Notes: a model not told the origin generated them from the sequence alone. 12,416 bases of DNA from an uncultured Clostridia bacterium (GCA_945936265.1 CAMETB010000030.1:1-12416), one strand, 5' to 3'; shown: positions 1 to 7,882, counted from the first letter of the stretch. Numbers and translations: made by a program.

Positions 1-10
1 GTCCCTACAA
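1..10 (-). repeat. Truncated end of a GTAG-type short repeat
   Basis: The first ten bases, GTCCCTACAA, are identical to the end of the complete element at 58-84 and lie in the same orientation. On the minus strand this reads TTGTAGGGAC. The rest of the copy lies outside the window. I infer a second copy of the same short interspersed repeat; ten bases alone could match by chance. Confidence 0.4.
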
Positions 11-57
11 GACACGATTATTCATTATTTATTTTTCATTATTCATTTCTTTTAAAC

Positions 58-84
58 GGACCGTCGAGGACCCGGTCCCTACAA
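58..84 (-). repeat. GTAG-plus-hairpin short interspersed repeat (REP-like)
   Basis: Read on the minus strand, the element starts TTGTAGGG and continues into a hairpin whose arms are GGACCG (73-78 of the plus strand, complemented) and CGGTCC (58-63), with a 9-base loop. A GTAG foot followed by an imperfect palindrome is the established layout of bacterial REP elements mobilised by RAYT transposases. It shares GTAGGG with the two inverted elements inside the RAYT gene at 10570-11073, although the hairpin sequence differs. Assignment to a REP family is inference. Confidence 0.5.
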
Positions 85-93
85 ATTTTTAAC

Positions 94-126
94 AAAAAAA
101 GCAGAGCGAAAATCGCTCTGCTTTTT
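94..126 (-). terminator. Bidirectional intrinsic terminator after the surface-protein gene
   Basis: A perfect 9-bp stem (GCAGAGCGA, 101-109; TCGCTCTGC, 113-121) encloses a 3-base loop. On the minus strand the stem is followed by seven T residues (94-100), and on the plus strand by five (122-126). It lies 20 bases past the stop codon of the minus-strand gene and should terminate it. It could also stop transcription arriving from the left. Confidence 0.9.
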
Positions 127-146
127 AAGTTAATGCATGTTCGCTG

Positions 147-3100
147 TTATGCTGCCTCTTCCTCTTTGGGCGGCTGTGCCGGCTCAAGTGTTACTCCGTT
201 TGAGAGATATGCCATCTGTTTAAGCGTAATTGCTCCGAGGGCGTTTTCGGTTTCGTTTACCGTAATGCCCGAGGTGTAGTAACTTCCGTCCATGGCTCCG
301 TCCTTCTGAACAAAGGTTATGTCATCGTTTTCGTCTATTACATATACGCTTATTACTATCTGAAGGTTTACATGGTTTGCAACGGTCGGATCAAGTCCGT
401 TTATCGCTATTCCTATACGGTTAAGCGTATGGTCTTTTATCTCCGCCATTACGGATTTTGCATTGTCAATAGTACCGTCGCCTATTGTGAGAGAAGTAAG
501 TCCCGTTACATTCGATACTATTATACCGTATTTTAACTCTTTACCTTCTTCAAGATAAGAATTATATGCGTTCAATGCGTCAAGATTTACATAAAATCCG
601 CCGTAAATTGCGGTGTTGGCGCTGCCTGCAGAATAGCCGAGAGGCCTGAATATCGGCTCTGCAACTCCCGCTTCGGTGTCTTCCCAGAGTTGACATACGG
701 TACACAGGCACTTGTTGTCACCGAAATTGCCGAATCCGTTAGGATACGATATAGAAGTTACAATGCTACCGAATACGTGCCCGATATGCCCGCCTATTGA
801 AACGCCACACGAACATTTATATTGCGCACATACAGTCTCATCGGAATACTTTGCAAATGTATGCGTTCCGTCAGGGCATTTCATTATGACAAAGTATCTC
901 GGGTCAATAGTGTCGTTATGGAAAAGCTCGTTTTCCGAATATACGAATTTTTCGGGTATTGCAACATTAAACGTACCGCCGGATATCTGATACTTATAAA
1001 GTTTTTCGGAAGGTGCCAGATAAGCTTCCATATCCTCTATTCCGTCGGGGAAATTTATATTACCGCCATAGATATTTACCTGTACAGGTGTGCTTGAAGT
1101 GCTTGAAAACTTTGTGTTGTCGGTAAGGGTAATATTTGCACTCGGATAAATTTCAACCGTTGCACCTGAGCCCGGTGTTACGTCACAAATAGATTTTGCA
1201 TTTATCGTTCCGGCTATCTTTATTATCGGTGTTGTCCTACCCTGGTTATCGTAGAAAAACAGTGTTCCCGTCGTATTAACCGTTACGTTTTTGCCTATCC
1301 AAAGCGTGTGGACAAGCTTATTTTTGTCGCCGTCGCCGTAACCGTGGAAGTGTGTCTTCATAAATTCCCCACCCCTGGCTGTGTTGGAGGAATTATGCGT
1401 TATCACTCCTTCGCCTACGAGTATAACTCCGTGGCGGTCGTTGTCAAATGCTCTTTTGTTATACTGTTTTCCTTCCTCTTCGCTCTTGAAGGTTATATTA
1501 TGTCCGTTTAAGTCTATAACGCCAACTCCTCCGTTCTGGTCAAAACCGAGAGGTGAAGTAGGCTCAATATCAGATGTAAGCCTTAAAAATACCCAGCCTC
1601 TATAGTTCCTATAGTTACTGCTGTCAACCTCGTATCCGTACGCCTCGTAGAATACCATGTTGCCCTCTATGGTTATCTCATCACCGTACTCGAATACCTC
1701 GCCCTGGTCGGTATACCAGCCAAAGAACTTCTTGTTTCCGCTGTCGTTCTGGTGCTTAATATCCTCTCCTTCAAGAGTCTGACCTACCGTTATGGTCTGA
1801 CCGATTGTAACCTCGGTGGTATATCTGACGACATTGTTGTCTACCAAGGTAAAATCCTTTGCGGCGTCGCTCGACCAGTTGGTAAGATCCTTGTGATAAG
1901 ATATATATGTCTTTTCGGTTTTCTGGTTACATCCGTTTACGCAACGGTAAAGAAGAGACGGGTATGTCTTTTCAAGGGTATATGCATGTTCAAGTTTTGC
2001 GTAATCCTCGTGATCATGGTAATCACACCTTGAGCATGTTACATCCTTGTATCCCGCTGCAAGGCATGTTGCCTTTACATCGTCGACAATATAATCATGG
2101 CCGAGTTGAGGTATAATATCTGATCTTACTTCAAGGTTACATATACTGCACTTATGAAGAGTATATCCGTCGGTCGTACAGGTCACGGGAACATCCGTGC
2201 TGACAAAATTATGTTCACAGCCCGTCGATTCTATAATCTCATCATAAGTGTTACCGCAGTCCGAGCAGGTATATCTGTAATACCCATCCGTTGTGTCTGT
2301 AGGTAACTGCACTTCGGTAAGAACATAATTGTGAGTCATCTCTCCGCTGAAGTAATAAACTGCACTCGCCATGGATTCGGATATATCTATACTCGATATG
2401 CCCGAAATACGATATAAGCAGGATGTTGTGTTCTTTTCCGAATAAACATAGTCGCTTGAAGATACCGCTATGTTGCAACCGTCAAAGTTTTCTATCGTAT
2501 CTCCGTTTTTAAAATATGTTGCCTTGCTGCTGCAATATCCGTATGCAAGGGCAGAACCGTCTTTTGCGTAAATAACGGTTGATACCATATCGAAATGGTT
2601 GTTACATTCATATGTTCCGCCAACGGTTAACTCCCTGCCGTCAAGCGTATTGCACACTCCGTTATCTATTATAACGCTATCTGAAATATAGAAGTTTCCG
2701 TTTGCACATATTTGTTTCCTTTTATCGGTTCCTATATTATTGGAGATAGTTCCGCCGTATATTATCATAGTACTTCCGTCAGCTGAGCAGTCTATTGCGC
2801 CCCACCCGCCGGCGACATTATTGTCTATAAAGCAGTCATAAACGACGATCTTTGCATTGGAAGTTTTATACGTATTAAGAGGAGCGGCATTGTTGTTCGT
2901 GATTTCACCGCCGTGAATATACGCTCCCGCTCCGGAACGCCCATACGAACCGATTATCGTACTGCATGCATTTTGCGTGAACTTTCCACCGTACATATTG
3001 AAAGTACCGCAGTCAATCTGAATCGCATGACCGACATTCGCTTTTATAACAGTACCTGTTGTCTCGTCGTAGCCTATGTTCTCTACGGTTATTCCGTCAT

Positions 3101-3767
3101 ACATATTTGCAATCGCAACGTCGGTATAGCTCTCGTCGCCTATGCGGACAAAGCCGCCCCAGGTACCATCTTTGTTACCTGCATTTATATTGTAGTACGT
3201 TCCGTCAAAGGTTATGGTGCCGTTCATACCCATAGCGCCAAGGTTCAATTCCATGTACTTGCCGGTACTCTTTGAGTCAGGCTTCATAAGGAAGAAGGTG
3301 CCACTTACAGTAGTGGTTGATGTTCCTATCGTTACGGTAGCGTCAACTCCGTCGTCGGGCACTATCGTTAGAATGCCACCCTTTATCTGCGGACAAATCG
3401 TAGTCTCGGTAGTATTACCCACAAGTACGAGCTTTACCTCGTGAAGCTCGGCTGCGGTATAGTCAACGTCGCTGAGATATCCCAGGCTCTGTGCATACGT
3501 TACGGCGCCTGCTATCGTTGCAAAAGGCGTTCCCCTCGTTAAGCCGTTGTTTGTGTTGCTTCCGCTTGCACCGCCGACGTAATAAACGTGCGTCGTCACG
3601 GTTGCACCTGCCGGTCTTTCGGCAGTATATTCCGTACCGTTATAAGTGTACTTTTGTCCCTCTATGTAACTGTCGGCAGCCGATGCGGCAACAGATGACA
3701 CAAGGCACAATGCCAGAACGAGTATCGGAATAATTGCTCTCTTCAAAATGTTCCTCTTGTTCTTCAT
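147..3767 (-). CDS. Large secreted beta-helix surface protein with CxxC modules
   Basis: The 1206-residue protein has a signal peptide: positive residues K2-R10, a hydrophobic core at 11-27, and a likely cleavage ASA|A after A30. Residues about 60-95 (YYVGGASGS, then PFATIAGAV) match the usual opening of right-handed parallel beta-helix proteins. Short Gly/Asn/Thr-rich strands with 'YGG.I..N' turns follow to about 450. Residues 480-615 hold Cys-rich modules of the type (H)xY...TC...GY...CSxC, with pairs C501/C504, C540/C543, C578/C581 and C609/C613. A FFGWYT segment (681-686) resembles an InlB-type B repeat. A second helix-like stretch spans about 715-935. More clustered Cys occur at 985-1025, and a beta-rich C-terminal domain at 1055-1190 precedes an acidic PPKEEEAA tail. 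There is no LPxTG, SLH or dockerin anchor. The start is set by AAGGAG (3775-3780) seven bases upstream. Function is unknown; a role in surface or glycan binding is only inference. Confidence 0.85.
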   Translation of the reverse strand: MKNKRNILKRAIIPILVLALCLVSSVAASAADSYIEGQKYTYNGTEYTAERPAGATVTTHVYYVGGASGSNTNNGLTRGTPFATIAGAVTYAQSLGYLSDVDYTAAELHEVKLVLVGNTTETTICPQIKGGILTIVPDDGVDATVTIGTSTTTVSGTFFLMKPDSKSTGKYMELNLGAMGMNGTITFDGTYYNINAGNKDGTWGGFVRIGDESYTDVAIANMYDGITVENIGYDETTGTVIKANVGHAIQIDCGTFNMYGGKFTQNACSTIIGSYGRSGAGAYIHGGEITNNNAAPLNTYKTSNAKIVVYDCFIDNNVAGGWGAIDCSADGSTMIIYGGTISNNIGTDKRKQICANGNFYISDSVIIDNGVCNTLDGRELTVGGTYECNNHFDMVSTVIYAKDGSALAYGYCSSKATYFKNGDTIENFDGCNIAVSSSDYVYSEKNTTSCLYRISGISSIDISESMASAVYYFSGEMTHNYVLTEVQLPTDTTDGYYRYTCSDCGNTYDEIIESTGCEHNFVSTDVPVTCTTDGYTLHKCSICNLEVRSDIIPQLGHDYIVDDVKATCLAAGYKDVTCSRCDYHDHEDYAKLEHAYTLEKTYPSLLYRCVNGCNQKTEKTYISYHKDLTNWSSDAAKDFTLVDNNVVRYTTEVTIGQTITVGQTLEGEDIKHQNDSGNKKFFGWYTDQGEVFEYGDEITIEGNMVFYEAYGYEVDSSNYRNYRGWVFLRLTSDIEPTSPLGFDQNGGVGVIDLNGHNITFKSEEEGKQYNKRAFDNDRHGVILVGEGVITHNSSNTARGGEFMKTHFHGYGDGDKNKLVHTLWIGKNVTVNTTGTLFFYDNQGRTTPIIKIAGTINAKSICDVTPGSGATVEIYPSANITLTDNTKFSSTSSTPVQVNIYGGNINFPDGIEDMEAYLAPSEKLYKYQISGGTFNVAIPEKFVYSENELFHNDTIDPRYFVIMKCPDGTHTFAKYSDETVCAQYKCSCGVSIGGHIGHVFGSIVTSISYPNGFGNFGDNKCLCTVCQLWEDTEAGVAEPIFRPLGYSAGSANTAIYGGFYVNLDALNAYNSYLEEGKELKYGIIVSNVTGLTSLTIGDGTIDNAKSVMAEIKDHTLNRIGIAINGLDPTVANHVNLQIVISVYVIDENDDITFVQKDGAMDGSYYTSGITVNETENALGAITLKQMAYLSNGVTLEPAQPPKEEEAA

Positions 3768-3821
3768 TGAATTTCTCCTTTGTGAGTTGTTTTTTGTGTT
3801 TTAAAAAACTTTTACATAGAC

Positions 3822-3850
3822 ATTTTATCATGAATTATTCTGTTTGTCAA
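3822..3850 (-). promoter_or_regulatory. Sigma-A promoter of the surface-protein gene
   Basis: On the minus strand there is a perfect -35 TTGACA (3845-3850), a 17-base spacer and -10 TAAAAT (3822-3827). Transcription would start near 3815, giving a leader of about 48 bases before the start codon. This is close to full consensus, so strong unregulated expression is plausible. I see no obvious operator around it. Confidence 0.85.
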
Positions 3851-3960
3851 TATGTACAATAAATTTTTTTTAAAAGCTCTTTTTTATACATTATATACAA
3901 CTTGCAAAGCGTTGATTACTTAAGAAGGAATTTTAATGTCGGATTTATGAAACTAAAAAA

Positions 3961-4180
3961 GGGCTCGCTTGATCCGGAGCAGAAATCTTTGCTCGCGACC
4001 CTAAGGTGTATACGCATACTCCGAGAGGGAGCGAACGAAGATAGAACAAAAATATCTGAACAAGTGAGAAAAACGCAGTTTTTAACCTTAAATTCATTAA
4101 AGACAGTTAAAATTAAAGATAGAGGTACCTTTTGTAATACCCCTATCCTTTTTTGTTCGGTTATGCCCGAAGAAAGCAGC
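3961..4180. repeat. Tandem 220-bp structured repeat, copy A
   Basis: This copy differs from copy B by four substitutions that I can count over 220 bases; the repeat period is 224. It holds a GAGCA...TGCTC hairpin, a GGTGTAT...ATACTCC hairpin (4005-4022, one mismatch), a TTTTAACC arm facing AGTTAAAA (one mismatch), a terminator-like hairpin (4118-4147) and TTCGG...CCGAA. Open frames cross it on both strands. Because 224 is not a multiple of three, the frame that reads copy A reads copy B differently, which argues against coding. Two of the four substitutions each break a stem that is perfect in copy B, so copy A may be the decaying one. Transcription is not shown. Confidence 0.85.
4118..4156. 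terminator. Terminator-like hairpin in repeat copy A
   Basis: GATAGAGGTA (4118-4127) faces TACCCCTATC (4138-4147) across a 10-base loop, followed by CTTTTTTG on the plus strand. The single imperfect pair is A-C on the plus strand but G-U on the minus strand, where a TTTAATTTTAA tract follows. It could act in either direction. Confidence 0.5.
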
Positions 4181-4184
4181 TTGG

Positions 4185-4404
4185 GGGCTCGCTTGATCCG
4201 GAGCAGAAATCTTTGCTCGCGACCCGAAGGTGTATACGCATACACCGAGAGGGAGCGAACGAAGATAGAACAAAAATATCTGAACAAGTGAGAAAAACGC
4301 AGTTTTTAACCTTAAATTCATTAAAGACGGTTAAAATTAAAGATAGAGGTACCTTTTATAATACCCCTATCCTTTTTTGTTCGGTTATGCCCGAAGAAAG
4401 CAGC
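4185..4404. repeat. Tandem 220-bp structured repeat, copy B
   Basis: This copy lies four bases after copy A and fewer than 20 bases beyond the end of oadA. Its hairpins are intact: GGTGTAT/ATACACC (4229-4246), TTTTAACC/GGTTAAAA (4304-4311 and 4329-4336), the terminator-like stem (4342-4371) and TTCGG/CCGAA (4380-4395). It is bounded by GGGGCT (4184-4189) and AGCCCC (4402-4407), an imperfect terminal inverted repeat that extends to GGGGCTcGCTT versus GGGGCTGCTT. This outline fits a small non-autonomous repeat or a structured RNA cassette. No transposase lies beside it, and the family is not one I can name with confidence. Confidence 0.85.
4342..4380 (-). terminator. Probable terminator of the oad operon, in repeat copy B
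   Basis: On the minus strand GATAGGGGTA and TACCTCTATC form a 10-bp stem (one G-U pair) over a 10-base loop, followed by TTTAATTTTAA. It is the first terminator-like structure after the oadA stop codon, about 50 bases downstream. On the plus strand the same hairpin is followed by six T residues, so it could also block transcription from the left. If it works, the repeat supplies the operon's 3' end. Confidence 0.6.
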
Positions 4405-4422
4405 CCCGTTTAAATCGATATT

Positions 4423-5820
4423 TTATTCTGAGAGATCCTCAACGTAAAGGACTCTTTCGGCATTCGGGTCTTCCTTCGGCTTATCCCTCTCGGTAAGGAA
4501 TTTGGTTGCAACCTGCGGGAAAAGCGCGTAACTCAAAACGTCCTCCTCGCTCTTTGCAAGTCCCTTTGCTTCCTCACGGTACTTGTCAAGCTCGGGCGCT
4601 ATCAGGTCTGCCGGGCGGCAGGTTATTACCTCCGCGTCGCCGATAGCCTTTTTTTGTACTTCCTTGTTTATCTCACCCGGGAGTTTTCCGTACTCGCCTC
4701 TTAAAAGTCCCTTGGACTCCTTGGTTACCATCTTGTATCTCTCGCCCGAAAGGACGTTTAATACCGCCTGGCTGCCGACAATCTGGCTGGTAGGAGTAAC
4801 AAGCGGAGGATAACCGAAATCTTTACGTACTCTCGGAACTTCGGAAAGAACCTCGTAATACTTATCCTCGGCTTTTGCCTGTTTAAGTTGCGATATAAGG
4901 TTTGAGAGCATTCCGCCCGGAACCTGATAAAGCAAGGTGTTCGGGTCAACGCTCAGAACCTTCGGGTCAAGAATACCCTCGCTCTTAAGTCTGTTTGCAA
5001 CCTTTCTGAAATGTGCGGCAATATCGCTTAAATCCTCAAGCTTTATTCCCGTGTCGTACTCGGTGCCCTTAAGAGTTGCCACTATTGCCTCGGTCGAGGG
5101 CTGTGACGTTCCGTTTGCAAACGGCGAGAGCGCGGTATCTATTATATCAACGCCTGCCTGTATTGCCATAAGGTACGTCATATCTCCCGTACCCGTCGTG
5201 TTGTGGGTGTGGAGATGAACGGGCACTTTAAGTTCCTTTTTAAGAGCCTTTACGAGCGAGTATGCGTCGTAGGGCAAAAGGAGATTTGCCATATCCTTTA
5301 TACATATGGTGTCCGCACCCATATTTTCAAGTTGTTTTGCGAGATTTACGAAATATTCTTCGTTGTGAACGGGGCTGACGGTATAACTTATCGCCGCCTC
5401 GCAATGTCCGCCGTATTTCTTTACGGCGTGCATAGCCGTTTCCATATTTCTCGGGTCGTTGAGCGCGTCGAAAATACGGACGACGTCTATTCCGTTTTCA
5501 ATGGATTTCTTTACGAACTCATCGACAACGTCGTCGGCATAGTGCTTGTAGCCGAGCAGATTCTGCCCGCGAAGGAGCATCTGGAGCCTTGTGTTCGGCA
5601 TAGCGCGGCGAAGCGCGCGGAGTCTGTCCCACGGGTCCTCACCGAGAAAGCGCATGCAAGCGTCAAAGGTTGCGCCGCCCCAACATTCGAGCGACCAGTA
5701 TCCGACCTTGTCAAGAGCCTCGCAGGCTGGGAGCATGTCGGAGAGCTTCATTCTCGTCGCCGCCTGCGACTGATGAGCGTCACGAAGTATAGTATCTGTA
5801 ATTAAAACTTTTTTTGCCAT
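4423..5820 (-). CDS. oadA: Oxaloacetate decarboxylase, carboxyltransferase (alpha) subunit
   Basis: The 465-residue cytoplasmic enzyme moves the carboxyl group from oxaloacetate to biotin on the carrier protein, releasing pyruvate. It shows the post-pyruvate carboxyltransferase signature: TDTILRDAHQS (8-18, metal ligand D14), ECWGGATFDACMRFLGEDPW (45-64), the lysine of ICIKDM (K175), the metal-binding HLHTH (202-206, H204/H206), PGGMLSNL (301-308), TPTSQIVGSQAVLN and CRPADL (401-406). It ends after the conserved association region and has no fused biotin domain; that domain is the separate gene at 7047-7412. The start at 5820 is preferred because GAGGT lies six bases upstream. An in-frame ATG at 5826 abuts that site. 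An alternative call, pyruvate carboxylase subunit B, is less likely because no biotin carboxylase is nearby and the sodium-pump subunit is. It is the last gene of the operon, seven bases after oadB. Confidence 0.93.
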   Translation of the reverse strand: MAKKVLITDTILRDAHQSQAATRMKLSDMLPACEALDKVGYWSLECWGGATFDACMRFLGEDPWDRLRALRRAMPNTRLQMLLRGQNLLGYKHYADDVVDEFVKKSIENGIDVVRIFDALNDPRNMETAMHAVKKYGGHCEAAISYTVSPVHNEEYFVNLAKQLENMGADTICIKDMANLLLPYDAYSLVKALKKELKVPVHLHTHNTTGTGDMTYLMAIQAGVDIIDTALSPFANGTSQPSTEAIVATLKGTEYDTGIKLEDLSDIAAHFRKVANRLKSEGILDPKVLSVDPNTLLYQVPGGMLSNLISQLKQAKAEDKYYEVLSEVPRVRKDFGYPPLVTPTSQIVGSQAVLNVLSGERYKMVTKESKGLLRGEYGKLPGEINKEVQKKAIGDAEVITCRPADLIAPELDKYREEAKGLAKSEEDVLSYALFPQVATKFLTERDKPKEDPNAERVLYVEDLSE

Positions 5821-5833
5821 AATCATACCTCAC

Positions 5834-7033
5834 TTAACCGAGGAGTGCGATAAGCACACCTGCGGCAATAGCCGAGCCGATAACTCCCGCAACGTTCGGT
5901 CCCATAGCGTGCATAAGCAGGAAGTTGCCGGGGTTTTCCTCCTGACCGACCTTTTGCGAAACACGCGCCGCCATAGGAACGGCGGAAACGCCCGCAGAGC
6001 CGATAAGCGGATTTATCTTCTTTCCCTCGGGCAAGAAAAGGTTCATAAGTTTTGCGATAAGAACGCCGCTTGCCGTTGCTATTCCGAATGCAACAACTCC
6101 GAGAAGTATTATCTTTATCGTTTTGAAACTTAAAAATGTCTGTGCGGTTGCCGTAGCACCTACGGAAATTCCGAGGAATATCGTAACTATGTTCATAAGT
6201 TCGTTCTGCACCGTCTTTGAAAGGCGCTCCGTAACTCCGCACTCTTTAAGGAGGTTACCGAACATAAGCGAGCCTACAAGCGGAACTGCCGACGGAACGA
6301 TAAGCGCAACGAACACCGTAACGACTATCGGGAAAAGTATTTTTTGTGTCTTTGTGACAGGGCGGAGCGCCGTCATAACTATCGCGCGCTCTTTCTTTGT
6401 TGTAAGCGCCTTCATAATAGGCGGCTGGATAACAGGTACAAGCGCCATATATGAATATGCGGCAACGGCTATCGGTCCGAGAAGTGACGGTGCCAGCATT
6501 GCGGTAACGAATATTGCCGTAGGTCCGTCCGCCCCTCCTATAATTCCTATGGAAGCGGCCTCGGGAGGCAAAAATCCGAGTGCTATTGCGCCTGCATATG
6601 TAGCGAATATACCTATCTGTGCGGCGGCGCCGAGGATAAGGCTCTTCGGATTTGCAAGGAGAGGTCCGAAGTCCGTCATGGCACCAACGCCTATAAAGAT
6701 AAGGCAAGGATAAATTCCGAGTTTTACCCCGAGATAAAGGATATCAAGAAGTCCTGCAGTTATCGCTTCCGGCGTATTGTGAGCAAAGAGTTCCCAGTGA
6801 ACATAGCCATCTTCAAAGAGTGCCTCGTGGAAGATTTCCGCACCCGGAAGATTTGTAAGAAGCATTCCTATTGCGATAGGCAAAAGGAGCAACGGCTCGA
6901 ATTTTTTCTTTATGGCAAGAAAGATGAGAAAGCACGCAATACCTATCATAATAAGATTGCGCCAATCTCCGCTTGTGCCATCAAAGAATTTATAAACGCC
7001 CGTTTGTTTAAGGAAGTTTATTATTCCGTCCAT
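5834..7033 (-). CDS. oadB: Sodium-translocating decarboxylase beta subunit
   Basis: The 399-residue multi-span membrane protein decarboxylates carboxybiotin and couples this to sodium export. Family hallmarks are GIIGGADGPTAIF (163-175, with D169), the long hydrophobic segments throughout, and the block NPLIGSAGVSAVPMAARVSQ (341-360), where N341, G345, S350 and R357 fall at the spacing of the functional residues of Klebsiella OadB. HAMGPNVAGVIGSA (375-388) follows. The family is shared by oxaloacetate, methylmalonyl-CoA and glutaconyl-CoA decarboxylases. The substrate here is assigned from the adjacent alpha subunit. The start at 7033 follows GGAGG in the 13-base gap after the biotin carrier. 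A longer frame from 7081 would overlap the carrier gene by 35 bases and lacks support. Confidence 0.95.
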   Translation of the reverse strand: MDGIINFLKQTGVYKFFDGTSGDWRNLIMIGIACFLIFLAIKKKFEPLLLLPIAIGMLLTNLPGAEIFHEALFEDGYVHWELFAHNTPEAITAGLLDILYLGVKLGIYPCLIFIGVGAMTDFGPLLANPKSLILGAAAQIGIFATYAGAIALGFLPPEAASIGIIGGADGPTAIFVTAMLAPSLLGPIAVAAYSYMALVPVIQPPIMKALTTKKERAIVMTALRPVTKTQKILFPIVVTVFVALIVPSAVPLVGSLMFGNLLKECGVTERLSKTVQNELMNIVTIFLGISVGATATAQTFLSFKTIKIILLGVVAFGIATASGVLIAKLMNLFLPEGKKINPLIGSAGVSAVPMAARVSQKVGQEENPGNFLLMHAMGPNVAGVIGSAIAAGVLIALLG

Positions 7034-7046
7034 TAAAATTGCCTCC

Positions 7047-7412
7047 TCAAGCGAGAGTGCAAAGAACGGCGCCTGCCTCAACGGTTGAACCTGCCGAAAC
7101 GGAAACGGAAGAAATTACGGCGTCTGCGGGAGCCATTATTTCATTTTCCATCTTCATAGCCTCGAGTATCATAAGGACGTCGCCCTTCTTAACGCTCTGA
7201 CCTGCTTTAACATTTACCTTAAGTATATTGCCGGGCATAGGAGCGTTAATTGTCTTTGCTCCTGCGGGTGCAGGCGCTGCCGGTGCTGCCGGAGATTGTG
7301 CCTTTGGCTCTTCCTTTGCGGCGGGAGCCTTTATGTCGTCCTTGTCTATTACCTCGAGTGTGATTTCGTAAACCTTACCGTTTACGTTAACCTTGTAAGC
7401 TTTCATTTTCAT
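7047..7412 (-). CDS. Biotin carrier protein of the decarboxylase
   Basis: This 121-residue protein carries the biotin that shuttles carboxyl groups between the alpha and beta subunits. A short N-terminal beta region (KAYKVNVNGKVYEITLE) is followed by an Ala/Pro-rich flexible linker (about 28-52) and a biotinyl domain (54-121) with the EAMKMEN motif, in which K87 is the biotin attachment lysine. NAPMPGNI (56-63) is the usual opening of the domain. Two starts compete: ATG at 7412 lies four bases after AAGGAG, and ATG at 7406 lies ten bases after it; the product differs by two residues. The gene sits 12 bases after the small subunit. No biotin ligase is present in the window, so one must act from elsewhere. 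Confidence 0.93.
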   Translation of the reverse strand: MKMKAYKVNVNGKVYEITLEVIDKDDIKAPAAKEEPKAQSPAAPAAPAPAGAKTINAPMPGNILKVNVKAGQSVKKGDVLMILEAMKMENEIMAPADAVISSVSVSAGSTVEAGAVLCTLA

Positions 7413-7424
7413 TTATCTCCTTCA

Positions 7425-7754
7425 TTATTTAATCTCTTTGAACGAGAGGACGCGGATCGCCGAAATATCGGTGCCGTTTTCCTCTGCTATTGCGGCGCAT
7501 ACCGCCGCTATGATTTCCTGTCTGTCGGGAATTTCACTCGGTACGGCAGGCTGTACGTCAGCCACGGCAGGTGCGCTCTTTTGCGGCTTTGCAAACTTAC
7601 CACACAAAAAGTTCATAAGCTCAACAAGACCGATAATGCACGCAAGACCGATGAAGACAACGCCAACTCCCATTGCGCAGACGAACAGGACGTTCGGGTA
7701 TTCCCTTGCCGCCCCTGCTCCGGCTTCGGCTAAAATCAACAGATTTGTTCCCAT
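7425..7754 (-). CDS. oadG: Decarboxylase small membrane (gamma-type) subunit
   Basis: This 109-residue protein has one membrane span (about 21-50, NVLFVCAMGVGVVFIGLACI and on), an Ala/Pro linker, and a C-terminal segment QEIIAAVCAAIAEE...ISAIRVLSFK, the usual ending of OadG-family sodium-pump gamma subunits. In known complexes this subunit holds the alpha, carrier and beta parts together at the membrane. Assignment rests on topology, this ending and operon position, because the family is weakly conserved. The start at 7754 is chosen because GAGGTG lies five bases upstream. A longer frame reaches 7799 but would add a Cys/Arg-rich extension without a binding site. It is the first gene of the operon. 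Confidence 0.82.
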   Translation of the reverse strand: MGTNLLILAEAGAGAAREYPNVLFVCAMGVGVVFIGLACIIGLVELMNFLCGKFAKPQKSAPAVADVQPAVPSEIPDRQEIIAAVCAAIAEENGTDISAIRVLSFKEIK

Positions 7755-7826
7755 TTTTTCACCTCGCAAACAACACGATTTTCTGTTCCGCACACACATG
7801 CAGACATAAAACCCAAAATTTTTTTC

Positions 7827-7855
7827 ATTGTATCACATATTGATTAAAAAGTAAA
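7827..7855 (-). promoter_or_regulatory. Promoter of the oad operon
   Basis: On the minus strand: -35 TTTACT (7850-7855), 17-base spacer, extended -10 TGATACAAT with the hexamer at 7827-7832. The -35 matches consensus at four of six positions, compensated by the TGn extension. Transcription would start near 7820, giving a leader of about 65 bases. The 11 bases TGTGATACAAT are identical in the divergent promoter at 7943-7971. Confidence 0.75.
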
Positions 7856-7882
7856 TAGAATTTAACATAATTTATTCTTAAA

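Noticed and set aside
3902..4413. Overlapping open frames on both strands across the tandem repeats (up to 129 codons)
   Set aside because: No well-placed ribosome binding site, frames open on both strands, and the 224-base period shifts frame between copies so the same DNA would encode different peptides. Explained by the repeat itself.
5203..5805. 200-codon open frame antisense to oadA, and a 196-codon frame antisense to oadB (6123-6713)
   Set aside because: Both lie wholly opposite well-supported genes, lack family features, and are expected by-products of codon use in those genes.
7034..7081. Longer start for oadB at 7081
   Set aside because: It would overlap the biotin carrier gene by 35 bases, and GGAGG stands at the right distance only for the start at 7033.
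7755..7799. Longer start for oadG at 7799
   Set aside because: The added residues (MCVRNRKSCCLRGEK) are unlike the family, and GAGGTG serves the start at 7754.
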